From Providencia sp. PROV188 (lineage in GTDB: Bacteria; Pseudomonadota; Gammaproteobacteria; Enterobacterales; Enterobacteriaceae): a stretch of 64,000 nucleotides of DNA. The position numbers and the translations under genes are program-made. How positions within the stretch are numbered: the first letter of the stretch is position 1; every line of letters starts with the position of its first letter. Where the stretch lies: contig NZ_CP097292.1 in the NCBI RefSeq assembly GCF_027595165.1, forward strand, positions 1 through 64,000, read 5' to 3'. Below are positions 8,345 to 19,700 of this stretch, piece after piece. The notes under the pieces were generated by a model. The model did no database searches. It saw only the letters and a list, made by a program, of their open reading frames with translations, and was not told where the DNA came from.

Positions 8345-8690
8345 CCTACATTATGGGTTGGCGGTGACGAAAAAAAATACTGGATTCAGCCGTCAGCATT
8401 TGAACTAAACCGAATGCTGACGGCATGGAAGAAAACCCCTGAACGTGCGTTCTTACAGAAAGCCTACACCGATAATCTTCAACAAAAGCTGAAAGACCTG
8501 CATAGTGCATAGAAACGTTGCTTTGATAAAAAGTTGGCAGCGAAAGCACCTGTATTTAAGAAGAAAAGCGGCGGAAGTGATTCAATCCGTATTGTTAACT
8601 TAGAGAAGTATTGCAGTCTCGAAAAACACAAGGTGAAGCTTCCATCAGGTGTCGGCTGGGTCAAATTTCGACAGTCACAGGACATCCTAG
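8345..8690 (+). pseudogene. IS605-type TnpB N-terminal remnant
   Basis: The plus strand encodes FWIQPSAFELNRMLTAWKKT, then ERAFLQKAYTDNLQQKLKDL followed by a stop, then KRCFDKKLAAKAPVFKKKSG and LEKYCSLEKHKVKLPSGVGW. This is the N-terminal part of TnpB/OrfB of IS200/IS605 elements (RNA-guided nuclease family). The RuvC catalytic half is missing, so it cannot be functional. Paired with the divergent tnpA remnant at 7884-8270. Confidence 0.75.
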
Positions 8691-8830
8691 GTAAATTTTA
8701 GTCGATGTACTAGATTTGGCAAGTCTATCCCGTTAAGGGGTATTACTTTTTAGTATGAACGATTGCAGGTCTGGCATCAGCTAGAGCTTAAGAAAGGAAG
8801 AGCGGGGATTACCTTACAAAATTACTCCAG

Positions 8831-8912
8831 TGAATGGCTTGGTTTTGACTGCAAGATTATAATCAAAATCAGACTCATGAAAGTTTCAATCACATCCCAC
8901 TGGAGTTTTATC
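8831..8912 (+). pseudogene. IS3-family OrfB C-terminal scrap
   Basis: This stretch aligns base for base, with substitutions, to the C-terminal coding region of the intact IS3-family transposase at 28021-28100 (the WFWLQDYNQNRTHESLNHLP part): both contain GGTTTTG.CTGCAAGATTATAA and ATGAAAGTTT.AATCAC.TCCCAC. It is a relic of an older copy of that element. Confidence 0.7.
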
Positions 8913-9426
8913 ATAAACGGCAAGAAAACCCTAAGTTGCCATATCTTAACTTCCGAGGAATGTTATCTTAAAATAGAAAATTTCTTAGTGAAAGAATACT
9001 GACACTTAATGCAGGAAAAATGCCAATTACGCCTTTAGAGTGGGATTTTATTCTTGGCTTATTTTGGGCAACATCATCATGAATATCATTCATAGATAAC
9101 TCATCACAAGACTATAATACAACTCAATATTAAAATAAAGGCATGCAAGATTCGCAATACTGGTCACAATGAACCCAGCGAACCTTTCGATTCCCTTGCA
9201 TGCCCAATATGATGTTTTCGACTATAAATTGACTGCACGTTACTATAAACAACTGTTAATACAGTTACCCTCATTGTGGTATCCAAGTTGCGAATCTCGG
9301 GCCTGTTTACAGCCTCCTAAGAATATATATTCATATACGCTACTTAGTCAAATTTTTGTGCTCACCAAAAAGAATATGTATTTGACACAATATTTACAGA
9401 CACTTTTATCACTGATTTTATTCTAG
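8913..9426. other. non-coding stretch between IS relics
   Basis: No gene is supportable. The small open frames here lack ribosome-binding sites and recognisable content. The stretch contains an inverted pair GGCATGCAAG (9140-9149) / CTTGCATGCC (9195-9204), 45 bp apart, which could be an old element end or a chance cruciform. Confidence 0.4.
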
Positions 9427-10137
9427 GTTCGTCGCCGCAGATACACTCGCGGCGAACGATAACCCTGTGTACTGGATGCTATTCATGATAAGCTCGAGGA
9501 TTGCTGCACGATTTTTGACCGCCGTTAATCCGTTCGGTTTTCACATTAAACAGATGAAATCCCGTTTTATGATTTTTACAAAGCTTTCCCCAATACCATT
9601 ACTGTGTGGGTTTCGTACCGCCGCATGTCTAGGGAATAAATCAACTTCTTAAGCATATCGATTGCGTTGAGTATACGAGCAAAGGCATCATCGTCATCTT
9701 GAGAACATCGACCTCGCTTATATTTCCAATTCATTTTGATAGAACCCGCTCATGCTCCGAGTGTTCTACTCACCAGATGCATTTGACCCCTATATTTCCT
9801 AACTCATATCCCTCCTTAGATGATAAGAGCGTGAGCGTTAGCCACTTTTTTGCGACCAGACTCGACTTCTTCTTTAAAACCATGTTTTTGCCAAGCAAAC
9901 TCTGTAGCTCTTTTATGAGTTTTCTTGCTGAAGCTAGCCTAGAGGCAGGAGCAACTTGTTCACCTGAGATTATCGTAATCAGACTTCCTTCTTGATACTG
10001 CTACGACCAAAGGACAAGCTGGCTTGTAACAATATCTCGAACATATTCTTTCTAAGAATTAGTGTAAAAATGAGTGTTAAAATTATCACTCATTTAAGTG
10101 CTAGCAACTGTCTGGAGATTTAATAGGGGATTGTCTA
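9427..10137 (-). mobile_element. internally deleted IS2-like (IS3 family) remnant
   Basis: Minus-strand fragments read as the 3' part of an IS2-group integrase ([19 protein letters not shown], then KRDFICLM, about 9640-9540) and an orfA piece (LASARKLIKELQSLLGKNM, about 9950-9890). The outer end at 10075-10137 contains ATTATCACTCATTTAAGTGCTAGC..CTGTCTGGAG, which is the inverse of the end of the second relic at 21957. From memory, IS2 ends with the same AGTGATA/CCAGA arrangement. The middle of orfB is gone. Confidence 0.75.
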
Positions 10138-10194
10138 CTGAGAGCTTGGACATAAAACATACTGTTCGTAAGCGACAAGCAGCGGTATACCTGC

Positions 10195-10545
10195 TGAATA
10201 TTTGCCCAGCTTTTCTTCAGCTTCACCACAACTTTTTTCACTTATTCATTTCTATAGCAAAAAAGCCCTAAATTTTTTTAACCTGTCATTGTTGCTCTGA
10301 AGCTGACTTACTTTCTGTTCAAGCTCCCCTATTCACTATTGTTTAGGTGTAATAGCACTTTTCCTTCCGAACGTCTTCGCAATACTAACTAACCAGCGCG
10401 ACAATCTTGAATCATTGCTTTAGTAGCTTGTATCATCAAGTGCTTGTGCAGGATAATCAGATAGACACATGCCTATTTAAACTCATGGGTAAACGCTTTT
10501 CTGTGAATTATCACTTCGTTGATACTGCTTCCTCTAACAAAGTGT
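10195..10545 (-). pseudogene. IS3-family OrfA remnant (different element)
   Basis: Minus-strand frames read HRKAFTHEFK, LIILHKHLMIQATKAMI, CRAGWLVSIAKTFGRKSAIT and IGELEQKVSQLQSNNDRLKK. This is the helix-turn-helix plus leucine-zipper pattern of IS3-family OrfA proteins (EFK...V......S...AA.A......L..W...............T..Q..I..LE..V..L...N..LKKA). Stops and frame changes throughout show it is dead. Its sequence differs from the IS2-like relic next to it. Confidence 0.6.
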
Positions 10546-10769
10546 TCGGGATCATTAGACCATTACAAATTGGCGTATAATTTAATAGGATAACGCTATC
10601 TATATTTCAATCCATATTTGACTCAAGAAGATATTATAATTATAAATGAGAGGTATTTTAGTCGTTATGCGGGAAAGTTATAACGATATTACAAATATAC
10701 TGCGTGTTTTTGATATAAGAATCAATCTAAATAGTTAATTTTAAATTAATTCTGATTAGGATGGTATAG

Positions 10770-13700
10770 ATGAGAGTTAATTCAGTGATTTTTAATTCAC
10801 CACAAGAAAACAACACAACTGCACTAAATAACACATCTAATGATATTGGCATTAGTGATAAGAGTGAGAAAACTTATGAGCCATTTATTAATCGAATTAC
10901 AAAGATTAAGAACACCTCAACTGAAGATGTGGTGGCTATTGGTGGCTTCATTCAAGAGGAAATAAGGAAAACACTTAATCCCACAACAAGTCAACATCCA
11001 GTAACAACCAGTGGAAATTGGAAAACAGCCATTTTGTATCGAATTGGATTATTAATGTCTGGTCATGCATCGCCTTCTACACCTTTAATTAATGGTAATA
11101 ATAACGTTAATCTAAACGACATTGAATCAGTTGCCTCTAAAGAACCTATTATATCTAATCTGGCACCACTAGAGCATGTTTATAATACACCCAGTTTAAC
11201 AATACCTCACGAATTAGAAGTGAAAAGTAAAGTAATCAAGAAAAGGAGCCTTGAAGATGGTAGCAAGGAACAAAAAGCACATCACTTAAATACTAATGGG
11301 AAATACTCCTTAACACCAAATAATATATTAGATAAAATTCACAATGGCTCTAAGAAAAAACATGAAATTCGTCCAGAGCTTATTAGCTTATTAAAGCAAA
11401 GTATAAATGGTTATTTGAATTTAAAAGATAAAAACAGTAGGGAAGGTATTGAGATGTTAAAGCAACAAGCGAATACCTTGTCTAATATTTACTATTCTTT
11501 AAATAAACATGGTAACACTAGAAATAATGAGGTCGAGAAAAATAATATTATTAAACTGATAGCTGAAGTTCAAAATGAATATAAGTCACATAAAGTTGAA
11601 ATAGAAAAAAATATTAACATTGCTTGGATTGCAGGAGTACCACCAGAAAGTATCACAAGATATGCCAAAGCGTATAAAAACGCATATCCTGATTTTATTT
11701 ACAACTTTTGGACTGATTCTCATGCTATGTTGGCAAGCGCTTTTAATAAGGAACTTAGAATTATTGCTTTTGAAAATGCAAAGAATGAGCTACTTAGTTT
11801 ATTAAGTTATGAAGAGATTCACCGTTTAAAAAACGGACAAGATTTTTCTGAAAGTTTTAATATAAAATTAACCGATCTTTTTGAGCGTTGTTTGTTCAAG
11901 TCTGTATTACAAGTTCAGGATTCGGTGATGAACTATGCTTATATCAAAGGGTTATTAACATTTAATGACAATCATCGCATTGAATTCTTGAAAGAAATCT
12001 TAAATTATGATGCAGAAAAAATAAAGGAATTTCAACAAATAGTTGAAGAAAACAACAGAAAATTACGTGAGTTAGAGAAAAAACTTATCGATATCTTTGG
12101 TAAAGAAAATGTAAACATAAAAGATGTTAATGAATTACCTGAAATGCAGATAGCGCATAAAAAACAAAATTATCAACAAGAGCTAATTCTTCGAGGAAAT
12201 TATGCCGCAGCAACCGACATGCTACGCGCCTATATATTAAAAAATCACGGTGGAATTTATGCTGACCATGATGTTATGCCGAATTATACCCCCGAAGTTT
12301 ATAAAATAGTGCAAGATAATTGTAATAATTACGATTTCCTTGAAAAAGAAGACCATCGTCGTGCTCTAAGTGACGAAATATTATCATTAGTAAGCAATGA
12401 ACCTAGTGCGGGATTAAAACATAAACTACCTCGAGAAGACATCACAAAATTGGATAATATAATTAGTAAACTAAAAATACAAGTTAAAGAGAGTAAAATA
12501 TTTTCCCCCATTGATACCAAAGTAATACGAGATTCAATGATGATGCATAAGAGTCATCAACTTAGTAGAAAAGGTTGGAAAATAAGAGGCAATAATAATT
12601 TCCTTGCCACCCATAAAGAGAGTAAAGTCATGGATTTTGTTATTGCGGGACAAGAAAATACATACCGAGAAATTCTAGGTATAAGGGAACAGTTAAGGAC
12701 AGAAGGGATAGGGGAACAGCGTGCATTCTATAATCCGAATAATGATAGCCTTGAACCATTACGAGGGAGTGAAAAGGTTGAATCTAAGTTATTTGTTTCT
12801 GATTTAGAAAGTAATGAAAAAAAATCCAGAAAAAAAGAAATATTAAAAAGTTTGGATAAGGACCTAAAAGAATATGGGCAATTACTTACAGTAGAAAATC
12901 AAGGTGTAAAAAAGAAAGATATTAGGGCAACTCAAAATTTTCTTAAAGGATATAAAGAGGGTAATGCCATAAATAATATTTTTGGATTCAAGGAAGAGAT
13001 GAATATCCACGATATTGTTTCATTGATGAAAAAAAATTACAAAAATTTATCTGAAGAACAAAAAGGAGCATTAGCTTATGAAGTTGAAAAGCGTGCTTTG
13101 GCGGTAACTTTTCAACCTAGAGTAGAGGAATACCATCAACTTTTTGATAAAGTAAAGTCCAATGGTGAAATTGACCCATTAGCCAAGGAAAAACTAATCC
13201 CCCAACTCTTTTTATTAAACTTGGTTGGAGATGGATTTGGGGGGCGATGTGACCCTTTATCGGTACTTCTGCTGTCAGCAAAATATCAAGAGAGTTTAAC
13301 TAATGAAAATCTATCAGGCAAATTCATTGAAAATTTATATTCTGCTGCAGCGGTATTAAGTGAGTCATCACGTTATACAAAGACTGAAATTATGAAAGCC
13401 AAAGAACTGTTAAATACTTTGGTGAGATTACATTCCAAAAATCCAATGCTATCTACTGATCAACAAGTATGGAAAGAGAAAAAAGAAAAACAAACTTTAC
13501 ATAGCACCATTGAATTATTGAAGAAAGAAAGTATAGAGCCAATATTGTTAAAGTTAGAAGCACCAGGACATGCTATGGCTGCTTGGGCTGTAGGCAAAGG
13601 CGAAAATAGAATATATGGCTTCTATGATCCTAATGGTGGTTTTGTTGAGTTTTCAGATATAGAGAAATTCAGTCATTATTTTTATGGAATATTTGAAAAT

Positions 13701-16700
13701 AATGGTCTAGATAAAGGAAAAAAATATCACTTAAGTAAGGATACTGAAGGAGAAAAATTTATATTCGAGCGTGTTGTTATTTTGAATGGAGAAAAATTAG
13801 CACATTATAAAACAGGTATTAATGAAAAACCATTACTCGATATTTTAAAAATTAATGTGTTCGAGCCCGAGATAAGAATAAAGCAGAAAAAAGAAAAGTT
13901 TTCTCCTAAGAAATACTATCAAGGCTCTTTATTTTCTCATTATCGTATGGATGGTATTATACCCCAAAAATACAGCACACTATCTATTACTGGACCGGAT
14001 GCCATGATGAACTCCATGAAAAAATATTATGAGTCATTGGGAGAGCTTGGACAGTGTCGTTTAGAACAACATAATAATAAATTTAAAGGATTGGGCGATG
14101 ATTCATTTATGGGGAATCTTAAAGAGGTAGTAGGAGCTTCAGGTCAACACTATGATTGGATTAATCAAAAAACAGTAGGTATAAATGACATTACACCGGA
14201 TGATGAAAGTACATGGGTTGGTAAGAAATTAGATATAAAAGAAGTATTAACATCAATTGAGTCAAATAAACAAAGTAGTATATTATTTGACATTACACCA
14301 ACCAAATTAAATTTGGAAAAGCTACAGACAGGATGGCCATCTGAGTTAGTGCAAAAATTAAAATTAGAATGGCCAAATTTTGAAGATGATTACAATAAGC
14401 TCATTGATAGAAACATTTTAGACTTAAATATGTTATCTGATATTGATCAAAAAATACATAAACACTTACTAACATGTGAAGATAGCCTTGTAAAATGGGC
14501 AGGTCTTTCTTTATCTGATCAATTAACGAATGCTCTACATAGAAAAAAAACACCTATCAATAATCAAGTTCATTATTTATTATCTGATCTTAGTCAAGAC
14601 ATTCATGGATATAAAAAATCAATTCGTTCTATTCTTGCAAGTAATATTAGTACAAAAATTTCAATTTGGAGAGATGATTTCATTAATAAGTTATTAGTGG
14701 CTAAGGAATTTACAATATTAAAAGCAAGAGAAAATGAAATAATCAATTTATTTAAAGAGTATAATGGAGTTTTAGGTTATGAGTTGGAGCTATATTACGG
14801 ATTAAAAAGAAAGTCACAATTAGGAACTATTTCAGTTACAGAAAAAGAAAAGCTATCTACTGTTTTACAAAAGATTGCACAAGATAAAAATTTAGAAAAA
14901 AAATTAATTGAAATTGAAAGAAAAATAAAATCCTTACCTATTCAGGATAATTTTAAGATTAATGGGAAAACAATTAATTTTTTAAAGATTAAAGATATAA
15001 ATGATCTAAAGTATAATATTGGTTATAAAGGGGATATAATAACATTATGGAATAAATATATTACGAATGAACAGCAAATAATCAACTCATTATTGCAAGA
15101 GGCGGATAATAAGTGGGGTAAAGGAAAAATAGAAATTAGAAATATTTCTACTGATTTAAAAGATAATCATTTAATCCAAAAGATGATAAATGATAGATAT
15201 GGTTTTGATGACCTCAATGACATAGTTAAACACGGAATTCTTCGCCAAGAATCGGGGGTGATGATGAGGCATCCGGCTTTAGCTGCACCATCAACTGAAC
15301 TGATAAAAATCATATCAGATTATACCGGGGGTAATGATACGGATACAAAAATTATTCTGAAAAAACTTTACAACCATTTTTTTGGTAAAGATATCGTTCA
15401 TTTTGGTCCAAGCAATTATGAACAATCATTAAGATTGACTTTTGAATCTATTTTAGATGTATTGGATAAAAATAATTTTAGTAAATATTTCCTATCTGTC
15501 ATGAATCAAGATGTCTCTGCTTTAGGAGTAAGATATTCCAGTGTTGAAGGGAAATTAACATCTGACATTATGATGTCCGGTATGAAAGATATATTATCTA
15601 ATAATAATATTGTATTGGATAGAATGGGGAATTTTTTAGAGGTGCTTTATGACGTTAAAAAGAGTAAAGATATAACGTTAGAGTTAATAAAATCTAAATT
15701 CAATCAGAATACTCTAGGCTTTATGTTACAGAATGATGCTCATATTCTTGAATATCTAAAAGGAACATCTACTCATCATGAATCGTCACTCTCAGACATT
15801 AGTAGAGGCTTAACAGGTAAAAACAGCTTTTTAGAATGTGCTCTACACATAACACAGGATAAATTTCCCAGTATTACAAATAACCTTTTAAAAGAAATAA
15901 ACTCAAAACAACCCTCAGTATATTCAATAGCAGATTCAACCTTGATTGAGCAAAGTACGTTGAAAGGATTGGGATATGGGAGTAACGACAACTATCTCAC
16001 CAATCCTATTGCGGGACCTAAGTTACATGATATATCTATTCAAGCAAAATATAACGCATTAAAGTGGGGGGACTTTTATGGCAGAAATGCCCTCTTATGG
16101 CAAGATGCAGCAACAAAATTTGAAGGGAAGAATGTTCAATTTAATCCTCAAATACTGCTTACGCCCCAAGAAGGTCGCTGTATGGGGTTAGCTGAGTTGT
16201 ATCTTCTTGTTAAGAATGAAAATCATTATAATATTTTACAAGAAAATCTAGAGTTAGCCAGTGCGTTATACCAAGAGAGTCTGCTCGAACAATCTCAGCT
16301 TTCCCTAGCCGATAAACACTTGTTAACATCGATGCTAAATCAAATAGAGCATGCGCAACAACATGGTAATAATAAACTATTACAGTCAACAAATATAGAA
16401 AAGATTAGACTATCTGATTTTGAAGTTAATACTGTTGCTGAATATTTATCAGCTAATCATATCAAAAAATTACTAATCACAATGAATTTTCATAGCATAG
16501 TGATTTCGATCTTTGAGGATAAATGTCGAGTAACAGATCCTAATTTTGGTTCTGCAGATTTTACTAATTTAGAACAGGCATTAAATTTTGTTGAGAGCTC
16601 TATTCATATTTCGCCTGAAGTTCGAGAGCTGTACTCAGGAAAAGCAATAGGAGATAATATCGATATTCTCTTTGTGAGAAATAATCATTGGGAAAGTATT

Positions 16701-19700
16701 GTTATCCCCGACGTACTGAATTTAAGCACTCATCATTATCAATCTACAGTTGAAAAAATAAAGAGTTTAAATTTTATAATAAAAATTGATAATAATCAAT
16801 TTAATTTATTTGATTTATACAAATATGGCATCTATTGGAATGGAGCTAGAATTGATGAAAATATTAATAAAACAGTATTTAATTCTAATGAACTAGACAA
16901 ACTAAATATTAACGAAAAAATATTAAAGAAATATATTGATGAGCATCATTTGACAGAAAAAGAACATGATGCAATAAAGTTATTGGTCGAAACATTAAAA
17001 TCTTCTGATGGAGAAAAAAAACTCAATCTTGATGACGTATTTTTTAGTGATAATAAAGATAAGCATTTTTCACATAGAGTACAGCGCCAAAGTGAGCGTG
17101 TAGGGCAAATGCTTTCGAATATATATTCGAGAATAAGAAATGCCATTTCATCAACAGGAATTAGTCAATTTAAAATTAAAAATACAATCTTATCTGATAG
17201 CTCAGAGACTATTAAATTAGCACTAGAAGAGTTAGATACTCGCAAAGTTGTAAATGTTGACATTAATATTTCAGATTTAAAAATGACTTTACGAGAAGGG
17301 TTAGATGCTCTATCTGAAGGTGTCGATAATATGAACCTTGATGGAGTTATGGCTATTCTAGGCATCATTCAATATGTGCGCTTAACACATAATGGTGATT
17401 ACGTTTCTACAGTAGATCACGCTAATTTAGGATCAGATATTAAGACGGTAACCGAAAAAATTGTTGGTACAACACTAATGTTTATGGGAAATAAAAAATT
17501 TGGGACTAGTATTAGTGATATATCTTTGGAAGGAATAGTGTCACAACAAATCAGTCAATTAGCAACAAAAATTGGTGGTTCAACGGGAAAAGTATTGTCT
17601 CATGTTGCTAAGCTCATCAGATTCCCTGTTTTAGATACCGCATTAAATTTGTGGTCTCTTGGCGAATCCGTTCAATCTTATTTAGATGCTAAAGAGGGAA
17701 GCCTTGAAAAAACGTTGGCTGAGATTGATATTTCCTTTGCATCTACTTATTCTGCATTAACCTTATCAAGTATTGCTTTTCCCCCTATTGGATTAGCTGC
17801 TTTTCCGTTGATGTTTCTACAGCAAGAAATCAGAAATTTTCAAATGCATTTATATCACGAGAATTCAAGAAGAGCTTCATGGTTAAATATAGAGACGTTT
17901 TTTAATCAAGCAGCAGAAAGCATCCTAAATATAGATAAATACAATGGAGTGATAGATTTATCATCATGCCAGATAGTGGGAAATTTGAAACTAGACTTGA
18001 CATCTAATCCACCAATACTCACTGGTATCCCTTCATATAATGATGGTAAAAATATTGGTAATAACCCTAATTTATCAGATGAAGAAGTAAGAAAAATCAG
18101 TCAATATGCCATTTCATGTGTCAATAAAGATGAGGTATATATCCCTAACATTTTTGGCAACTCTGGAGGAACACATTGTCGTGATCGGTCTTCCGAATCG
18201 AATTTAGTAAAAGGTTTTGCTAATCGAAATTGGCCTTCAAAAATGCCATCAATACCAGCTGGAGACTATAATACAGCCATTCTTGGTTATACGGCTACGT
18301 TTACAGCAAATACAGAAGTAATTAGAATGGCTTGGGATGATTATCAAGAGGTAAGTAGAGAAAATTATCAAGCTATAGAAAAAAGTCATAAACACACCAA
18401 AGTTATTGCAGGAGAAAAAAATTTTCGAGTCATAGTTCCTGCACTAGAACGCTCAATGTTTTCCCCGCAAAATTTAGGCGAATTACTTCAATTCGCTGAT
18501 TATTCATTTGATATAAATGGTGGGATTGGAGGGATTACCGTATATGCTAATGGGGTAGGTCATTTCACTATTCGGGGAGAAAATGGAGCTAAAAATACAA
18601 TTTCATTTGGTGAATTACCAGAGTATCTTAATGTTCACTTGGATCTTAGCAAGACAGGTAAACAGGATGTTGTGACTTATAATGTAGCCTCGTATCCCTA
18701 TAAACAAAAAACGTTGATGACCTTAATTCAGGACAATATTAATACTGTTGTTGGTTCCCATCATAGAAAAAATACTTTTATCGGGAATAATCAAGGCAAC
18801 CATTTTATTATTGGTCATTCTGGAGCTAACGTTTATCTTGGTGGGGGGAGTAATGTTATCACTATTCCTAGTCTGTCGGGAAAGTCATTTATAGCAAATA
18901 TTTATTTAACTGATGATGCTCAAATGCAATATTTACAATTTGGGTTTGGTATTAACAAAATATTTATTGCTAACCGTTATCATTCTGAAATATTGTTTTA
19001 TTTTGATGATAATACTCGTTATGATGAAAAGATACTTATGATCCATGCTCCCAACAAAAGATTTATTGGGGGGTTTTTAGATAGTCTTATGATTTCCACT
19101 GCGGATGGTTTAGAGCTTGGAATCAATAAATCTGGATTGCTATTTGCAAAAAAAATAAATGTGATTGAGTTTTCAAAATACCATAAATATAATCATATAT
19201 TAACTCCTAAAGAAGTATTGCAAAATGAAAAATTTAGGGTATTAAAGGGGCTTATTTATGAATTTGACTATGGTGACCACAAAGCCATCTACGAAGAAAA
19301 CTCCTTGATTTATAAGGGGTTGTCTTCAGGATGTAAAATACAATTAAGTAATGAGTTTTCATCTGTATTGTATGGTTCAAAAGGTGGTGAATATATTTTT
19401 CCTGGTGATAATGGGAACAATTATACTATTTACCTTCATAATGATAATGAAAATCCAGAGACTATTAATTTGTCTGGCGTAAGTAATAAGATTAAAGTTA
19501 CTGCTTATTGTAAACATAGCAAGTGTATTTTAAAGTTTTTCTTTAATGATACATATTCTACATTAATAATAAAGTCAAACTCTATCGACAATCAAAGCTT
19601 GCAAAAGTATAACGTTAACATTATTTTTAATAAAAATAAAGAAATGCAATTATCCGATATTTTTAAATTATGTAGCCACATGGAAAATGAAGTAGTCATC

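Noticed and set aside
8345..8690. TnpB remnant as a possible active RNA-guided nuclease with a guide RNA
   Set aside because: Only the N-terminal part remains, with an internal stop; the RuvC residues and the right end that would encode the guide RNA are absent.
8763..9426. Small plus-strand frames (79 and 85 codons) as genes
   Set aside because: The first overlaps an IS3 scrap in a non-coding frame. The second has no ribosome-binding site or recognisable content.
9432..9455. TCGCCGC/GCGGCGA hairpin as a terminator
   Set aside because: It lies in the 3' coding end of the IS2-like relic, where the GCCGCAGATA...GCGGCGAACG sequence is part of the transposase gene, and no T run follows.
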